From assembly GCA_036768485.1 (NCBI GenBank), contig JAVLUZ010000142.1:4916049-4980048 (forward strand): a stretch of DNA of 64,000 bases, in the 5' to 3' direction. Origin of the DNA: Mermis nigrescens (taxonomy: Eukaryota > Nematoda > Enoplea > Mermithida > Mermithidae). This document shows, in pieces, positions 34,587-48,808 of this stretch. A program made the position numbers and the translations under genes. The notes under the pieces are model-generated. The model made no database searches and had not been told where the DNA came from. It was given only the letters and a program-made list of their open reading frames with translations. Position 1 is the first letter of the stretch. Each line of letters begins with the position of its first letter.

Positions 34587-35299
34587 CTGCATAAATGAAA
34601 AATTTAGTCTATTTCACATAATCTGATGATAAAAATAACTTTGCTGGAAGTGAAAAATTAAGATTTTCTCTTTTGAAGATGACAATTTTATAATGAAATT
34701 CGCGCATTCATCTGTACTCTTACAATGCGCAATCTGTATGTATATAGGTACACGCATATATCAATTTTGTAGGAGAGTAAAGCTACTTAAATCCATGCGA
34801 AATGATAATTTTTTCATATAGGTGCGTATAAATCAAGATTCAGTCAATACTACCCAAAGCGCCTGTCTGCGTATTTTGCCATAAAAATGAAAAGAAATTG
34901 AAAGCAAGCTTTACGAGCATTCCAAAAGTTATTTGATGATTTTATTCGTCAAATTCACTGCGTTCCTTTTGAAAATGAGTGGAATGCATTGAAAAATGGA
35001 AAATAATTAAATTTAAATGAAAAATGTCCTAGAAAAAGGAAAACGACGAAATTTCATCAATGACAATTTAGCGATTTTTGTGTACTTCTAAATCAAATAG
35101 CAATATGTAATGCGTCGCTTTGGAATGTTTTTGCGATGCAAAGCGATTTCCTCATAATCTTGGGTATATTTAAATTTTTAACCGTTCTCGGCTAGTTTTG
35201 CTTCTACCGTTTCGCTCCACTGCATTTCTTCCTCGGTAACATACGTGAATGATAAATGGATAAAAGAAAAAATTTTAAAAATTGTATATAATGTTTTAC

Positions 35300-35433
35300 C
35301 GCACGCCGGCGTGCATTGATATTTGCTTGAATCATTGGGATCGGTAATGCAGCCTTCTATATTCTGCGATCGGTTCATGTATACGCCGTATGCAACTGAT
35401 GACGACAGCGACGAATACTAATTGTCCAGCCAT
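35300..35433 (-). pseudogene. exon 1 of small eight-cysteine protein, copy A, frameshifted signal peptide
   Basis: The same exon as 56,828-56,963 in block B but 134 instead of 136 bases. Two bases are missing at about 35,383-35,385 (CGCCGTATG against CGCCGGCTATG). The ATG at 35,433 therefore leads out of frame before the mature part. Downstream the mature frame NRSQNIEGC, ITDPNDSSKYQCTPAC is unbroken and ends at the donor GCG|GTAAAAC. The defect may be a real mutation or a consensus error, because the rest of the gene is clean. Confidence 0.65.
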
Positions 35434-35439
35434 TTTTTG

Positions 35440-38250
35440 ACAAAAACAAATCATGTAAAACAGTGATTCAAATGTGAGCACTGAGAGTACCCTGGGGTGC
35501 CTTAGAATCAAATTTTTGACGATTTTCTAAAGATATCGCGCCATCAACCACTCCCCCAGAATTTTCTTGCTGTTATACATGGGCGTAGCGGTCTGGTTGG
35601 AGAAGGGGTTGTGAACTCAAAATCAGAATTCGCAGCCTCATCCAGAATTCAATCGAATGCCTACGCATATATGTACATAGTCGCCGCCCATGTTTAGCGT
35701 CATTCCCTGCAGATGTATCCAATTCAAGGAAAAGTGCCCATTTTGAATACACAAAAAATGCGCACTAGCTCGCGTTCAGGTGCCCTATTGATTATTCATT
35801 AAACGAGTGGAAAATTGTTTCATCGAAAAATTTAATTTGCCGAAAAGCCAAAAATCGGACCGGTGTAAAGCCCGCATGTGGGCGAAAAGCATACCATCTT
35901 TACTTTTTCAAAGAATTTTAAGTTAAAAGCAAATGCATCTAATAAAAAATATTATAGGCCCTTGAAAGTTATAAATATCGAGCTCAAGCGCTAACAGGAT
36001 TTGTTATTTGTAATGATCTGTCTGGGCTCATTTAGAAGGCTCTCTTGCGCCAAAATGAAACAATCATAAAGGCTGAAATAGCGCGGAAACAGTTAGTTCG
36101 TAGTTTTTTGATGACTTTCAAGTACTAAAGAAAATTGCTAAGTTTTATTAATTTTATGACCTGGATTTTGCTTCATTTTTCCCAGAAAATTTACCATCAG
36201 ACATGTACGCAGGGAGTTGAGGGGTTAACTACACCTAATATTAAAATATGGTGGATTAACTTCGGGAAATATGGCAAGAAAGCCAAAAATGGATGGAAAT
36301 CGAGAATTTTTCTTCAAAAGTGCTCGGAATTGACTAGAAACTATCGCAATATTATTGTACCAGTTTTTGAGGCCTTTGACCCGAGAAAGTTTATTTCAGC
36401 CAGACTGGCAGACCCCTAGATAGGTCATGTGGTGCAGTTGTACTCAAGAGCATAAGCACAGCATGAATCGAGGAGAGGGGATTGGAGTTGGGCTATCCGG
36501 GAGGAAGGGGTCAAAAAATATGCTTATTTGGGTCAAAATGACATCGAAAATGGTATGAATGCTAAAATAGCATTAAAACTACGTTATCCAACGTTTCTAG
36601 TTTATTTCAGGCATTTTTGTGAAAAATTTTCGATTGTCTTCCATGTTAGGCCTTTATTTTGCAACATTCCCCTAGAAAATTTTCCTATTTTTCATTTTGG
36701 GGCTGCGGACCACCACCCTCCCCCCCGAAATCCACCAGGTGCGTGTCCGGTTTGACATGAGGCATGGTATTGTTGATGGTCGTAGGACGACAGAGCATGA
36801 TCTAACAAGGTTACTGCATGCGTAAATATGCATGAAGCATCTTACACAAAAATTCGATAAACGAATAGGCAGTCGCAGAAATAGGAATGGCAGCGTAATT
36901 TTATCGCCGTTTGTACTGGTACGAAATGAACGATAATCGGTCGTTATTTATAGCTAACTGTAATCATCGGATGACCCGGATCGTGCGATCTAATCACAAG
37001 TTTTCGAATCAGAACCCGGAACTAAATAAAACGCATTACTTGTTTGAAAACTACCTTATTTTCCGTGTAAAACTTATCTTTGTTTGCCCAGTTTTATTAT
37101 TTGTCCTTCAGTCTGTTATGATAATGAGCGTCGGCGATCAGCGATTCTTTATCGGATGACAATTATAGCTTATCGAGAAAAAGCTCGGATTATTGAAAAA
37201 ATGACTGTATCGGGTAACCGCACTTATGTGCTTAAAAAAGTTTAAGAAGTTGATTAGATCACATTTTAGCTTTTTCTTTATTTTGTACGGGATTCCTGAT
37301 CGATATTTTACATAGGTCAAGGTATATCCATTTGATTTGACACGTTAGTTAGAAAACGGACGAATGGAAAAGTGAGGATAGAAATTTTCAAAAGAGTTCA
37401 TGCAAATTTAGTAATATTTTCAATTCACTATCGCGAAAATAGTCACACTTACATATATACCTACCTATAACGTTTCAAAAGACTCATGTATGTGCACACG
37501 TGATTCGACAGACCTAACTAATTCGAGAGATAGCCGGAATCAAATTTTTGATAGTTTTTTGAATCTTGTGATAGCTTTAACCCATCAGACCATCAGAATT
37601 AGGCAGCTGCCCATCATGTCAAAGTGGAGCTTTTAAGTCGCACAATAATTTTGTTGCTGACGCATGGGGCATGATGGGCATCATCCTGTATTAACTTTGA
37701 AAATTTTCGGTGTTTTGCAAGCTCAAATGCAAAACGATGAACAATTATTTTTATTGTAAGTATTTAATGAATTTTTGACAATATGCATTCCTTTCATTGT
37801 TGTTCGTCGTTGGTTTTGCATTTTTTCACTCATAGTCTGGTTTCTGCACTGGCCTTGAACTGAATCGTACTTACCGCTCCTTTTCGTTTTACATTGGACA
37901 AAATCTTATAAGAAAATCGCGAGCTTATGTGAAACATACCTTTCCATGCTGTCGCTCGGAAATTGACCAAATTCAATAACAGCGACAAGGTAAAATAAAT
38001 ATTTACGAGCGCCCTACAAGACTAAGTAGGAAAGGGTTTGACGTCAGAGACCCAAGGACGCAGGAAAATAGGAAAATAAGCGAAAATAGTGGCCAAGAAA
38101 TAAAGATGAATAACAAATTTTCGGCAAAAATGTACGAATCTGACCAGAAACTGCCAACGCATATTCATAGTATGTTTCACCCAAGTTCGTTCAAAACTTT
38201 TGAAACTACCTCATGACAATGAGCTGACAGTTGGCGATTATAGCCTCTGA
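35440..38250. other. block A DNA with dispersed repeat pieces, no gene seen
   Basis: 35,580-35,660 begins with TGGGCGTAGCGGTC, a MITE-like end. 36,290-36,760 and 38,040-38,160 carry shared words (GAAATTGACCAGAAACT type, AAATTTTCGGCAAAAAT), pointing to an old dispersed family. The 94-codon frame at 36,135 breaks in block B. No exon is claimed. Confidence 0.4.
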
Positions 38251-38251
38251 T

Positions 38252-38654
38252 ACCGTATTTACCCAAGTATAAGCACCACCCTTGTATGAGCACCGTCCCT
38301 ACTCTTTGTGGGTAGGAAAATGGAAAAAGATTTTCTCCTTGTATAAACACCATGTAGCAAGTTAAATCTGTTAGAAAGTTTTGACTTATTTCAAACTCAT
38401 TTACCATATAGGCAGCCATAATGGAAGGTTTAGGTATACTTATCTTTTATTGGTCAATTTATTCTTCAATGGTATGTAGGTGTGTATGTCCCCAGCTTAC
38501 TCTTCAAAATATTGTTCCATCTCGGACGCTATTTATAAACAATTTCTCAGCGTTTTAGCATGATAAAGCTCATGCTCCTGTGTATAAGTACCTGTATGCT
38601 TTTTTAGCCTGAAAATTTTAAAAAAAGTGGTGCTCATACACGAGTAAATACGCT
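38252..38654. mobile_element. MITE with CCGTATTTAC ends (block A)
   Basis: The left end, CCGTATTTACCCAAGTATAA then GCACCAC, is the inverse of the right end GTGGTGCTCATACACGAGTA then AATACG, about 27 bp of terminal inverted repeat with a few mismatches. Length is 403 bp and it has no transposase. Related subterminal words (TGTATAAACACC, TGTATAAGTACC) occur inside. Block-B copy: 59,767-60,165. Confidence 0.65.
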
Positions 38655-38825
38655 TCATGATTTTCGTGACCCTCAAATTACTGTCGATGAAAATTCTTAT
38701 AATTTATGCACGAAGTAATGTGAAGAGGCTTTAGTTTCTACGACATTCTAGGATTTATATTACTTTTTAGGTCATTTTAGCATTAGAATTCCTTCCATCT
38801 CTGACCCGGCCCCAGATCGGTCCTA

Positions 38826-39642
38826 CCATAAATCGTGAGTTTATTGTTTCAGCTTTACGTAATCCAGATATATCAGAAGCTTAATTTATGTACCTACCGA
38901 CTTCAACTTTTTTGTACATTCAATTTCTTTACATCCGTTAGGTTAGCTGGAAAGTGAAAAAATTGGTGTGTCTTTGGACATTCTCTAAAAGGCAAGTAGG
39001 TAGGAATGTACCTACTCTGAAGCTGATATCCTTAAAGTATTGTATGTCGGTACTCATTTTCTTGCCTTGATACTCAAGGTAGTAAATAAATGATGTAATG
39101 CACTGGTTTTAGCCAAGTTGTTTCTTTCCTTCTTTCTCTCAAATCGCTAATGGTCTATGAATTGTCGATTTTCTAGAATAAAATCTTAGAAAGTGTGATG
39201 CTCGAAGCGTTTTAGCTAAGATTTTTCATTTTTATATTGAAAAATAACAAAGTTCTACCTCGCAAAAAAACGCGTTTTCTACATGTATCGTTTTTTAGCT
39301 CAAAAAGCATTTTATAGAAATGTTTTTTGGCTGCTCCTCCTAATTCGTACGCTTTTCATTTCGTAAATGAACTATTGCGCCTGATTTAATTAAGTGCAAG
39401 CACTATGGTATTCTCTGTGGTCAATATAAATTGATTTTGTAATTGTGATCCACGCACATAGTTTCGAAAAGCAGACTATCAACAAATGTAACTGTAAATC
39501 AAAGGACGGTGACTGTGTCATAATAGGTGCCTACATATAGTGTACTCGTACACAAAACAATATTGCACGCTTTTCTGAGAATTTAATTTTCTATTCATTG
39601 TCCGTATTTCTACAGCATTGTTTTACACTGACTACAGTAGAG
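38826..39642. other. spacer between blocks A and B
   Basis: Found only once in the window. AT-rich, with repeated GTAGGTA / GTACCTAC words and no exon. Near 39,455-39,480 a GATCCACGCACATAGTTTCG...GCAGACTAT stretch looks like a decayed end of the ACGAAACCTTGTGC MITE family. Confidence 0.5.
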
Positions 39643-39652
39643 GGCTAGCAGC

Positions 39653-39923
39653 ATACCTGGGCGTCGGGGCAGGGGTGGCGCGGTTGAGGAGTATACACCC
39701 TCCTCCCGAGAAACCAAAACACCCTCCCCCAGAAATCAAAATACCCCCTGAAAACAATTATTGAAATTTTTTGTTTTTTCCCTCAATGTTTTGATGCCAG
39801 TGGATAGTGCTCAATGATAAACCTTGAAAAATAGTTTTTTCGCCATACCACCATTTTCAAGGCAATTTTTTACCTTTGAAAAACCTTGCACCTTCCCCCA
39901 GAACTTTGATGCCGCCCACCTAT
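39653..39923. mobile_element. hAT-like MITE with clear target duplication
   Basis: It starts ATACCTGGGCGTCGGGGC and ends GCCGCCCACCTAT. Both sides carry GGCTAGCAGC (39,643-39,652 and 39,924-39,933), of which eight bases would be the target duplication. Orientation is opposite to the 1,332 copy. Its right flank is only about 10 bp from the start of block B. Confidence 0.7.
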
Positions 39924-41149
39924 GGCTAGCAGCTTCTTTTCCCATTTATCGTCTTTCTAAATCATACTTTATTGTCTAGCAGACGTAGGACATTGTCGGC
40001 TTTTTATGTATCCAAGCATAAATTAGAGAAGATAATCATAGGGCGCCAAAAACGACCATCGCCTTTTCAATTTTCTCATCTTAGGAACTAAATTATAGCA
40101 CATGTAATACATTTTTGGGAAGCGTCCGCTCAATTATGCGGATGCGCTACAACAACGCTCTCTTGATATGTCTCAGCTTTGAAGACTATTTGCAAAAAAT
40201 CAGAGTAAAAGCTCTTTTCCCGTCAAATTACGCACATGTTCCCATTTTGGAACGTTGGCTACTTGGTGTGCATTTTCCCACATTTTAAATGCTCATGTAT
40301 TTTGCAAGACATATATAAGATTGAAGCGATAGTGTGATTTTAGGAATTTGAAAGGTTATGGTACCAAGAAACGTTGGAAAACTAAGGAAGCTTCAGCAGA
40401 CACGTAAATCTATTTTTCTATTCTGATGATTTTTCCATGCGTGCTTGATACCAGTTAATAAAGTCATAACATAAGTCAAAAACTGTAATATTATGCTAAA
40501 TGTCCCATTTTAGTCTTTCAGGATTTTAGAAATTTGTCGATTCACTTATGTATATGATGCTGAGCTCATAGCTGTGCTCCCCGAATTTCTTTACACTGCG
40601 TCCGCATGAGCAATATCAGAAAACAACAATCAAAAATCATTTAATACTCGAAATGGGAAGACATACTGCATTACGTAGTCGTTTCGACACATTTCATAAT
40701 ATTTTCAACAGATAAAATATTCCTGTGAATAAGAGCGACTCATAGTATCGTACGTTTAGCGATTCACACATTTGCACATTCAACGATTTTAATTGCTTAT
40801 CAAGCTTACACACAAAGTTTCGTAAAGTTGTTAACATACTTCTGAGATTCTGAAAAATGTTAAAAATTATTTGGTAAAAGTTTACACAGTGCAAGTTCTA
40901 GAAATTAGAACAAATTTTAATTTGTGCATAAATTTATTAAAATTTGCCGCTGAGCCTCCAAAAAATGTGTATCATAAAAAAGGCTGTAAAGTTATCAAAA
41001 GCTAAAGCAATTTTTGCCAAAGAACATAGGTTTATTTGCAGAAAAACTTAAACTTTTGCCTGAAAATTGTTAGAAACCAAAGAGCTCGATTGCTATGTAT
41101 CTACTCGTACATGCAGATTCAAGTATAGAATTCTAACTAATTCACGTAC

Positions 41150-42140
41150 TTATAGTATACTTGGGTACTCCCAACATATGTCTACCCCCTACAGCTGAAA
41201 CACTCCTGTTTTGTGCGGTTTTTTTAAAGACAGATAATAAAAAAATTCGATGCCGGAATTATTTTATTTTTTTACACTCTAAGCAGGTATGTAATGAGCG
41301 TGTTAATACGTTTTTGTCCCTTTCTTGTTCGACAACTTCTCCTTTTAGAAGTCGGTATGAATTGAATAGAATAAAAATGAAGTACTCCATAAGGGGTACA
41401 CCTCACAGCAAATTGTGTCTATATACATCAATATTGAGTTCTTTTTGGCAGGTGTAAAGTCAAATATCTAGTTGCTCAAAGTTTTCTGTTTTGTTTTTCC
41501 TGTCAACTTCTTCGGTTATGAGTCTGGACATGATCACAAGTCTAAAAACATACCAGGGGTCAAACGTCATATGTCAGGTGAGCGTGTTTGTTTACATTCA
41601 ACAGTGGCGTAAAGTGGTTTACATCTAATGTTTATTTGTCTGCAGACCATTGTAGTGTAGTTTTTTTATTAATATTAATTGTTTTTTTACGAGTCTGATT
41701 TATTAGTTTCTCAATACCCAGTAGTTCTGTTAAGTTTACGCTTTTAATTTATTGTTAATGCGTTGAGTTTACAATAAAAAATATATTCATACCTTGTATT
41801 TGTGTAAAGCTTACACTCAAAATGAGTTTTAGTTTCAGAACCTTGCAAAAGCTTAATTTTTTCAAAGTGTTCCGTGTATTGTCAGGATTACGAATCCTAG
41901 TGTAAGTGTTCTCAGCACCCAGTAGTTGTGTAAACTTTATGCGGAAAACATTTGATCTCTTTAGGTTGTCTTGTCCAACAAAGATAATGAATACTATTGT
42001 TAATAAACATATTTTTTCCGCGTTATGGGACTGCTGTCATTATTGTGGCATGTTTCCGTATGTGTTTACTGACTGATTTACTCAAATCATAAGTAGGATA
42101 CTAGCAGAGAAAAATCCTCCGATTGAACAAAACAGACTAT
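41150..42140. repeat. single arm of the GTGTAAA foldback family (block B)
   Basis: Copy of 19,899-20,880: ATACTTGGGTACTCCCAACA at 41,156, then the GTGCGGTTTTTTT and GTGTAAA words. No right terminal repeat was found. Confidence 0.55.
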
Positions 42141-43229
42141 TATGCTTGGAATACAGCATCATAGTCGACATAAAAGGAGGGGACACGTAGAAAAAGTTAG
42201 TTATGTATGCCTCTTAAACATGTAAAAATCTACTAAGAATTAGACCTCCGCTAAAAAAACGCAAAAAACGAAGTACGTATATCCTGCGGCCTGCACAAGG
42301 GAGTTGCACCTTCAACGTGAAAATAAATAACATGAACAGCTTAATCCTAGAAAAGAAGCAATCACTAATGAAAAACGACATAAAGTGCATTCTATCGCTA
42401 GCATGTCACGCATTGCTATGGGGCGCCAATTAACGAGATGGTGTGATTGTCGTAATTCCTTTACAAAACCATTGTCGATTAAGTAGATATTGGTTATTTG
42501 AAAGAGTTTTTTGGTATTGATAAGAAACTTAATCGATTATTAAAAGACATCATAGCTTCGAGTCAGTGAACAATATTTAGTGAAGGCACGCTTTTTTCAT
42601 AAGCCGCAAAATATACAATGTTTTTTTACGTTTTTTAGCGGAATTATAATTTTTACTAGATTCTTACAAGTTTCACGAAAAAATCCCCTCCTGTTATGCC
42701 CTAAATGATGCGCGATTCCAAGTATATCCGTCTTATCTCTTCCATCGGAGTATTTTTCTAGTAGAAATATGTACAGGAGGACTTATAAAAGTATGCTAGA
42801 GCTCTAAACAGAAGTAATGCATCCAGGTTACTGAAGAGCACTAACCGGGTTACATATAGGTACTACTGTTTAATAGGTTTCGTTCTATTTCCAGGAATTT
42901 AACATTTTTGAACTCCTTAGAACCAACGTTCTCAAACGAGAATAAAATTACAGATTCAACTTTCGATGGACATCTAAACAAAAAAACACAAAAAATGATC
43001 AGAAGACATATGAAAACATGATCGCATGACATTATGGTTCAAAAATCTTCAAACATAGATCAGCAATAAGATAATTTCTGAAAATGGCAAATTTTCGGCA
43101 TTTCTGTGAAATTGGAGGCAGTAAATTTATAGTATCTTTCATTTAAGGGAAAAGTAAAATCCGGAAATGGAAACGGAAACGGAAACGATGGGTAAAAAAC
43201 GGAAACGGAAACGTATAATATTTGGCGCA

Positions 43230-45010
43230 CGGTTCCGTCGGTGTTTTTCCACCCTAGGGGTCGTTCAAAGTGTTGGAAACGGGGTTCCCATGCATACGTG
43301 GGCAGCAGGAACATTCTGGGGGAAGGGTTGCAAGATTTTCCAAAGGTCAAAAAATGGCTTTAGGATGATGGTGTGGCGAAAAAACACCATTTTTCGACGT
43401 TTCTCATCGAGCACTATACATTGGCATAAAAAAATAGCGGAAAAAACGAAAACTATTTTCAAAAACTGAATTCTGGGGGTCAATTTGATTTCTGAAGGGG
43501 CGGGTATTTTGGTTTCTCGGAGGGTTGCATTCCCACGCAAACCTCCCCCACGCCCAGGTGTGTTCCCAAGTAAGACCTATCAGGGTGCACGACCCCAAAC
43601 CCGTTTTCGGCAAAATTTCTCCCACTGAAGGGGAGTTTGGGTACTCGGAAACGGAATACCCCCATTATTAATGCTGACCATTGTTCCGTCGGTGGTTCCT
43701 CCGCCCTAGGGTAGTCCAAAGTGCTGGAAACGCAGTTCCTCAAGTAGAGCTCATCAGGGCTTACACCCTAAACTCCATTCTTGCACTTTAAACCACCTCA
43801 GGGCGGAGAAACTCCCGACGGAACCGGATTCAGCTTCACATATGAATAATAGGGTACCCCGTTTTCGAACCGCTGAACCCCCTTCAGTGGGAGAAAAAAA
43901 TTTGCTAGAAACAGGGTTGGCGGGTTTCATCCTGATAGGTCCTATTGGTGCACCCAGTTTCCAGCACTTTGAACCACCGCTAGGGGGAGAAACCCCTAAC
44001 GGAACCAGGGTTGGCTTCATATATGAATAATGGGAGACCTGTTTCCGAGCCCCTTAATACTCTTCGGTGAGAGACATTTTGCTGGAAACGGTTGTAAATT
44101 CCATCTTAATAGGCCTTACTTGAAGATTTTTGTTTCCGGCATTTTGGACTACCTCCAGGGCGAAGAAACCCCCGACGGAACCGGGATCAGCTTCACATAT
44201 GAATAACGGGTTAGCCATTTTCCGACCCGCTAAACCTCCTGAAATGAGAGAAATTTTGCCGAAAACGGTTGGGGTGTTCACCTTAATGGGCCCTACTTGA
44301 GGAACCCGTTTCTGATACTTTGGACTACCGTCAGGGCGGAAAAATCCCGGACGGAACCGGGTCAGCTTCACATATGAATAATGGGGTAACCCGTTTCCGA
44401 GCCCCCAATTCCCCTACAGTGGTAGGTAAGGTGCCGGAAACGGGGTTTGAGGTGGTCAGCCTGATGGACCTAACGTAGGAGACCCCGTTTCCGGGTTGGA
44501 TTACCGCCAGGGTGGGAAAATATCGGATGAAATCGGGGTCAGCTTTACATTTGAATAATGGGATACCCCGTTCCCGAGCCCCTAAATCCCCCCTACAGTG
44601 GGAGAAATTGTGCCGTAAACGGGGTTTGAGGTGTTCAGTCTGTTTGACCCAACTTAGGAAACCAAATTTCCGGCTTTTTGGACTATCCCAGGGCGGAGAA
44701 ACTCCCGACGGAACCGGGTTTAGCTTCACATATGAATAATGGGATACCCCGTTTTCGAACCCCTACACCCGCTTCAGTGGAAAAATTTTGCAAAAAAACG
44801 GGGTTTGGGTGTTAACCCTAATGGGCTCTAATGGTAGAACTATGTCCTGTTTCTGGCACATTGGCCTACCCAAGGGCGGAGAAAACCCCGACGGAACCAG
44901 GGTCAGCTTCGCATATGAATAATAGAATACCCCGCTTCACATAGAATAATTAGGTACACCATTTCTGAGCCATTAAACCCCCTTCAGTGGGAGAAATTTT
45001 GCCGGAAAGG
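43230..45010. repeat. ~178-bp satellite array (block B)
   Basis: Copy of 21,945-23,715, with TATGAATAATGGG-type markers about every 173-180 bp from 43,845 to 44,920. It has the same inverted first unit and the same inserted MITE (43,295-43,560). Identity of structure in A and B shows that the inversion and the MITE predate the block duplication. Confidence 0.8.
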
Positions 45011-46580
45011 GGATTGAAGGGGTTCACCCTGATAGTGAGGATTACAACCGACCCTCATCTCTTTCCGTGTCATTCAGAAGCTTGAGATATAAATTTGTCG
45101 AAAAGTTCCCAAAAATTGCCGTTTTTATTTTTTTAAGCGCTGGAACCTTTTATCTTCTTACGTTAGACTCCCTTGCAGACTGATGTCAAAAAAATTTAGT
45201 TGTCTATGTCATCCACATAGTTACAGTCTACCTTCAAAGCCAAACCTAAAAAAATCAGTTGTTGTAACCCAAAAAAGCAGGGCCAATTTTTCAAAACTTA
45301 GCAGGAAGGTGCCTCGTAGCACCTTACGTGATGCCTGATATTTATTTTTCACAAATAATGGGAATCAGCCCAAGAACTGCAAAAAAAGTTCGATTGTAAC
45401 CTAAAAAAACCGCTGTAACCTAAAAAAAAGACTAATGCTAAGTATACGTTGCCATTAAAACGAAATTGCTTTTCATCAAGTTGCATAATTATGCACTGAA
45501 TTCTTGCAGAGGATGTAGAAGAGACTTACCTAGATTGTTTCTATCAATTGAAGACTTTATTTGTGAAATTTATAGCACTTTTAATAAAATTCAGAAAAAA
45601 TTATTGATTTTTATATAAATGTGATAAAATGAATGGAAATATCGTAAAAAATGAATTTTTTCTCAAAGAATATGATCATGTAAGGTCAACTAACTAATTT
45701 ACGCTGCAAACCACGCACTTCGCATAACATTTTGAAGGTGGTTTTTTTAGTTCCCATGGGTTTTTTACCTCCCAAATGGAATTTGCTGGTTTTTTTAATT
45801 TTGACTTCGATCGATTTATTCTCCAAAACTAAAGGGATCCATGGAATTAAGTAAGTGGCGAAAGATGCAGCATCGACGGGAGATGATTCTGATTATATAA
45901 GTTTCTAGAATGGGGTGCTTGCACAATGAATATACGCAAAAAACATGAAAAGTGGTTTTTTTTACAGGCCATGACTATACATTATGGATCCAGCCAAAAG
46001 GTTTCCCTTAATGGCTTAGAAACTGTTTATTCGCTCCTTATAGAAATTGAGTATCATCTAACATATACAATTTTCGCTGCGGACTACTTTTTCTGTTTTT
46101 TCCTCGTCCTATGGATTTTTTTTGTGGCTGAATTTTTGCTGATTTTTCTATTAAAAATCAGGCATTTAATCTTTTTTATTCAATGCCGTTCTTTAGTGTT
46201 AAGATAAAAATTGCCATGTTTTTACTTCAAAGTTGGGATGGACATTTTTACAATGTCCATGTTCATTTATATGAGCTAGAAGATTGCTTAATGTTGATTA
46301 TGTTGTTGTACATATATATAAAAGATATTCGTTCATAACGTGAAAACTAGAGCTTGAGAATTCCGAATTGTTTAAGAGACTGACATAATGTATACCAACC
46401 TTTTGCGGAAAATAATCAGATTTGGAGGATCTGAAACGCTGCAGAATGGAAAGATGTGAAATTTTTAGAGGTAAATGAGGCATAATAAAGACTGAAAATG
46501 GATTAAAATTGACAATAGTCTTCTAAAGTGCTCGAAATTGATCAGACACTGTGAAATAACGAATTTTTAACGCTCTTTTA
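45011..46580. other. block B unique DNA, no gene seen
   Basis: Counterpart of 23,720-25,250; AT-rich, with no supportable exon. The 93-codon frame at 45,926-46,207 is interrupted in block A by a stop at the matching place (GAAATTTAG for GAAATTGAG). Confidence 0.4.
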
Positions 46581-46587
46581 TCACTTA

Positions 46588-46660
46588 CGGGCAGAGCCCT
46601 GCGCTGGGCGGGTCGGCCCGCACCGCCCCGCAGGGCTTTTTGCGGGGCGGGGCGGGCCTT
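46588..46660. repeat. GC-rich foldback patch (block B)
   Basis: CAGAGCCCTGCGCTGGGCGG, TCGGCCCGCACCGCCCCGC and GCGGGGCGGGGCGGGCC. The stem CGCCCCGC/GCGGGGCG surrounds AGGGCTTTTT. Block A has a variant middle (CACTTTACCGCCCCGTGGGG). Confidence 0.5.
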
Positions 46661-46770
46661 TCTTTTTTTTAAATTTTTGTTGTGCAAAAGGATACGTGCG
46701 CCTTGCAACTATTAGGATAACTTTGATTTACTATAATGCAAGCAGTTTGGAATAAGGATTTCATCCCTAA

Positions 46771-47017
46771 CTATAATCTGTTTCACGAAACCTTGTGCTT
46801 GGATCAAAATTCTTGAGTCAATCTTAATCGATTACAAAAGTGGTTTAAACTGAAGCAGCAATTATGTACAATAGTCTGCATAGCCATGGATAAGCACATG
46901 AAGTTTTCTTGTACAAAATTTCATTACAGTAAGCAAGTTGGAAAGCACTTTAGTAGCAGCTCACTAGATGGCTGAAAATTGATTTCCATGCACAAGGTTT
47001 CGCGAAATAGACTATAG
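46771..47017. mobile_element. 247-bp MITE, ACGAAACCTTGTGC ends (block B)
   Basis: Copy of 25,448-25,697, beginning CTATAATCTG and ending AATAGACTATAG, with about 40-bp inverted ends. Confidence 0.7.
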
Positions 47018-47130
47018 TTCTAAGTAATGCTCTGCTGCTCATCCTTTGAATAAATACTTAATGAAATAGAACACATAGGGAGCTGTTAAAATAATACAAA
47101 TAGAAATAATCCGGCTTTACCATGCATAAA

Positions 47131-47317
<187 letters not shown>

Positions 47318-48358
47318 TAGGTAGCGCGTCAGCGCGTACCAATAATATACTTGGGTACCCCCAACATATGTCCCCCTCCCCTCACAGCTATAACGGCACA
47401 CATCTGAGAGGTGCGGTTTTTTTAAAAGGTAGATAATAAAAAAACTTAGTGCCCCCATTTTTTTCTTGTTTAGACTCAATACCGAGCGCGTCGTGAGTAT
47501 GTAAAGTTTACACCAAAAATTCAAATAATTTGCGGAGGGCCAATTTTTTTAAAAAATGTTTTCCCTAATTAGTAGGTTACGAATCCGGTCTTAAAATTTC
47601 TTTACACTCATTGGTTGTTGCACAGGAGTGTAAACTAGACGGTTTTTTACAGTTTTCGTGTGGCCGAGCATATCTAACTCAGTTTTACATTCTATGCAGT
47701 CTGATTGGTTTCAAAAGGTAGACGGTTATAAAATCTAGGGGAATTTTTTATTTTTTCTCTTAAAAAGTAATATTTTTGAATTTAGAGGCGGTTTATTGTA
47801 AAGAGTCTGAGACAAAAAAATATTTTTTCTCTGCCATATTCTCCACTTAGTAGAAAGAACGTGGTAACTACCTTTAAAATCTGCGTCGTCTCAAGTGCTA
47901 CACGTCAAAATTTATTTTGTTTCTTTACAATCAATATTGCGTTATTAGTGCAGGTGTAAACTTTACACTGAAAAAATTTTTTCTGCCCAGAGCGTCGTGG
48001 ATGATGAATTTTTTTTAAATGTTCTCTGTGAGGTCAGAATAACGAATCTGACTTTCAAACTTTTCTACAATCAATACACAGTACCAGGGGTTTAAACTTT
48101 ACACTCTAGTGGATGAGTAAAAAAACAGATTCTGTGAAAGATTTCTAAGCCAACTTTTTCGGTTATGAATTAAGATAATTTCAACAAATAAAAATAAAGT
48201 AACTTTTAAGGGCTACACGTCAAAGCAAACCGCGTTCAAAAAAACGTAATATTGAGTTGTTTATGGGGGTGTAAAGTCCGAAATCTGAGGTGTAAAATGG
48301 GCAAAAAAACAGGTTTTTTCGTATTTAATTGGTAAATCATATCAAATATTTTGCGGAA

Positions 48359-48808
48359 CATAAGTTTTGCACATACAAACGTACTACAATCAAAGGGCTA
48401 CAAACTGGCCCAAACCGAATTTATTTACACTCAATGGGGCGTTCGATTTAGATTTTTAAAGTTTACAATGTGGTGGACAGTGAAAAATACGTGTTTGTCC
48501 ATATTTTTGTTCGCCACCCCTTAAAAAGTACTTTATTTTTATCTTATTCGACCTCTCCCGACTTCTTCACTTCATATTTTTGTTCGCCACCCCTTAGAAA
48601 GTACTTTATTTTTACCCTATTCGACCTCTCCCGACTTCTAAACAGAGAAATGGCGAACAAAAATATGCACAAACACGTATTTTCCACTGTCCACCAAATT
48701 GTAAACTTAAAAAATCTGAACCTAACGCCCCATTGAGTGTAAATAAATTCGGTTTGGGCCAGTTTGTAGCCCTTTGATTGTAGTACGTTTGTATGTGCCA
48801 AACTTATG
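48359..48808. repeat. inner foldback with ~156-bp arms (block B)
   Basis: Copy of 26,979-27,426. Arms run from CATAAGTTTTGCACATAC to TTTGTTCGCC and back. The 136-codon frame on the minus strand here is a shadow of the inverted repeat. Confidence 0.75.
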
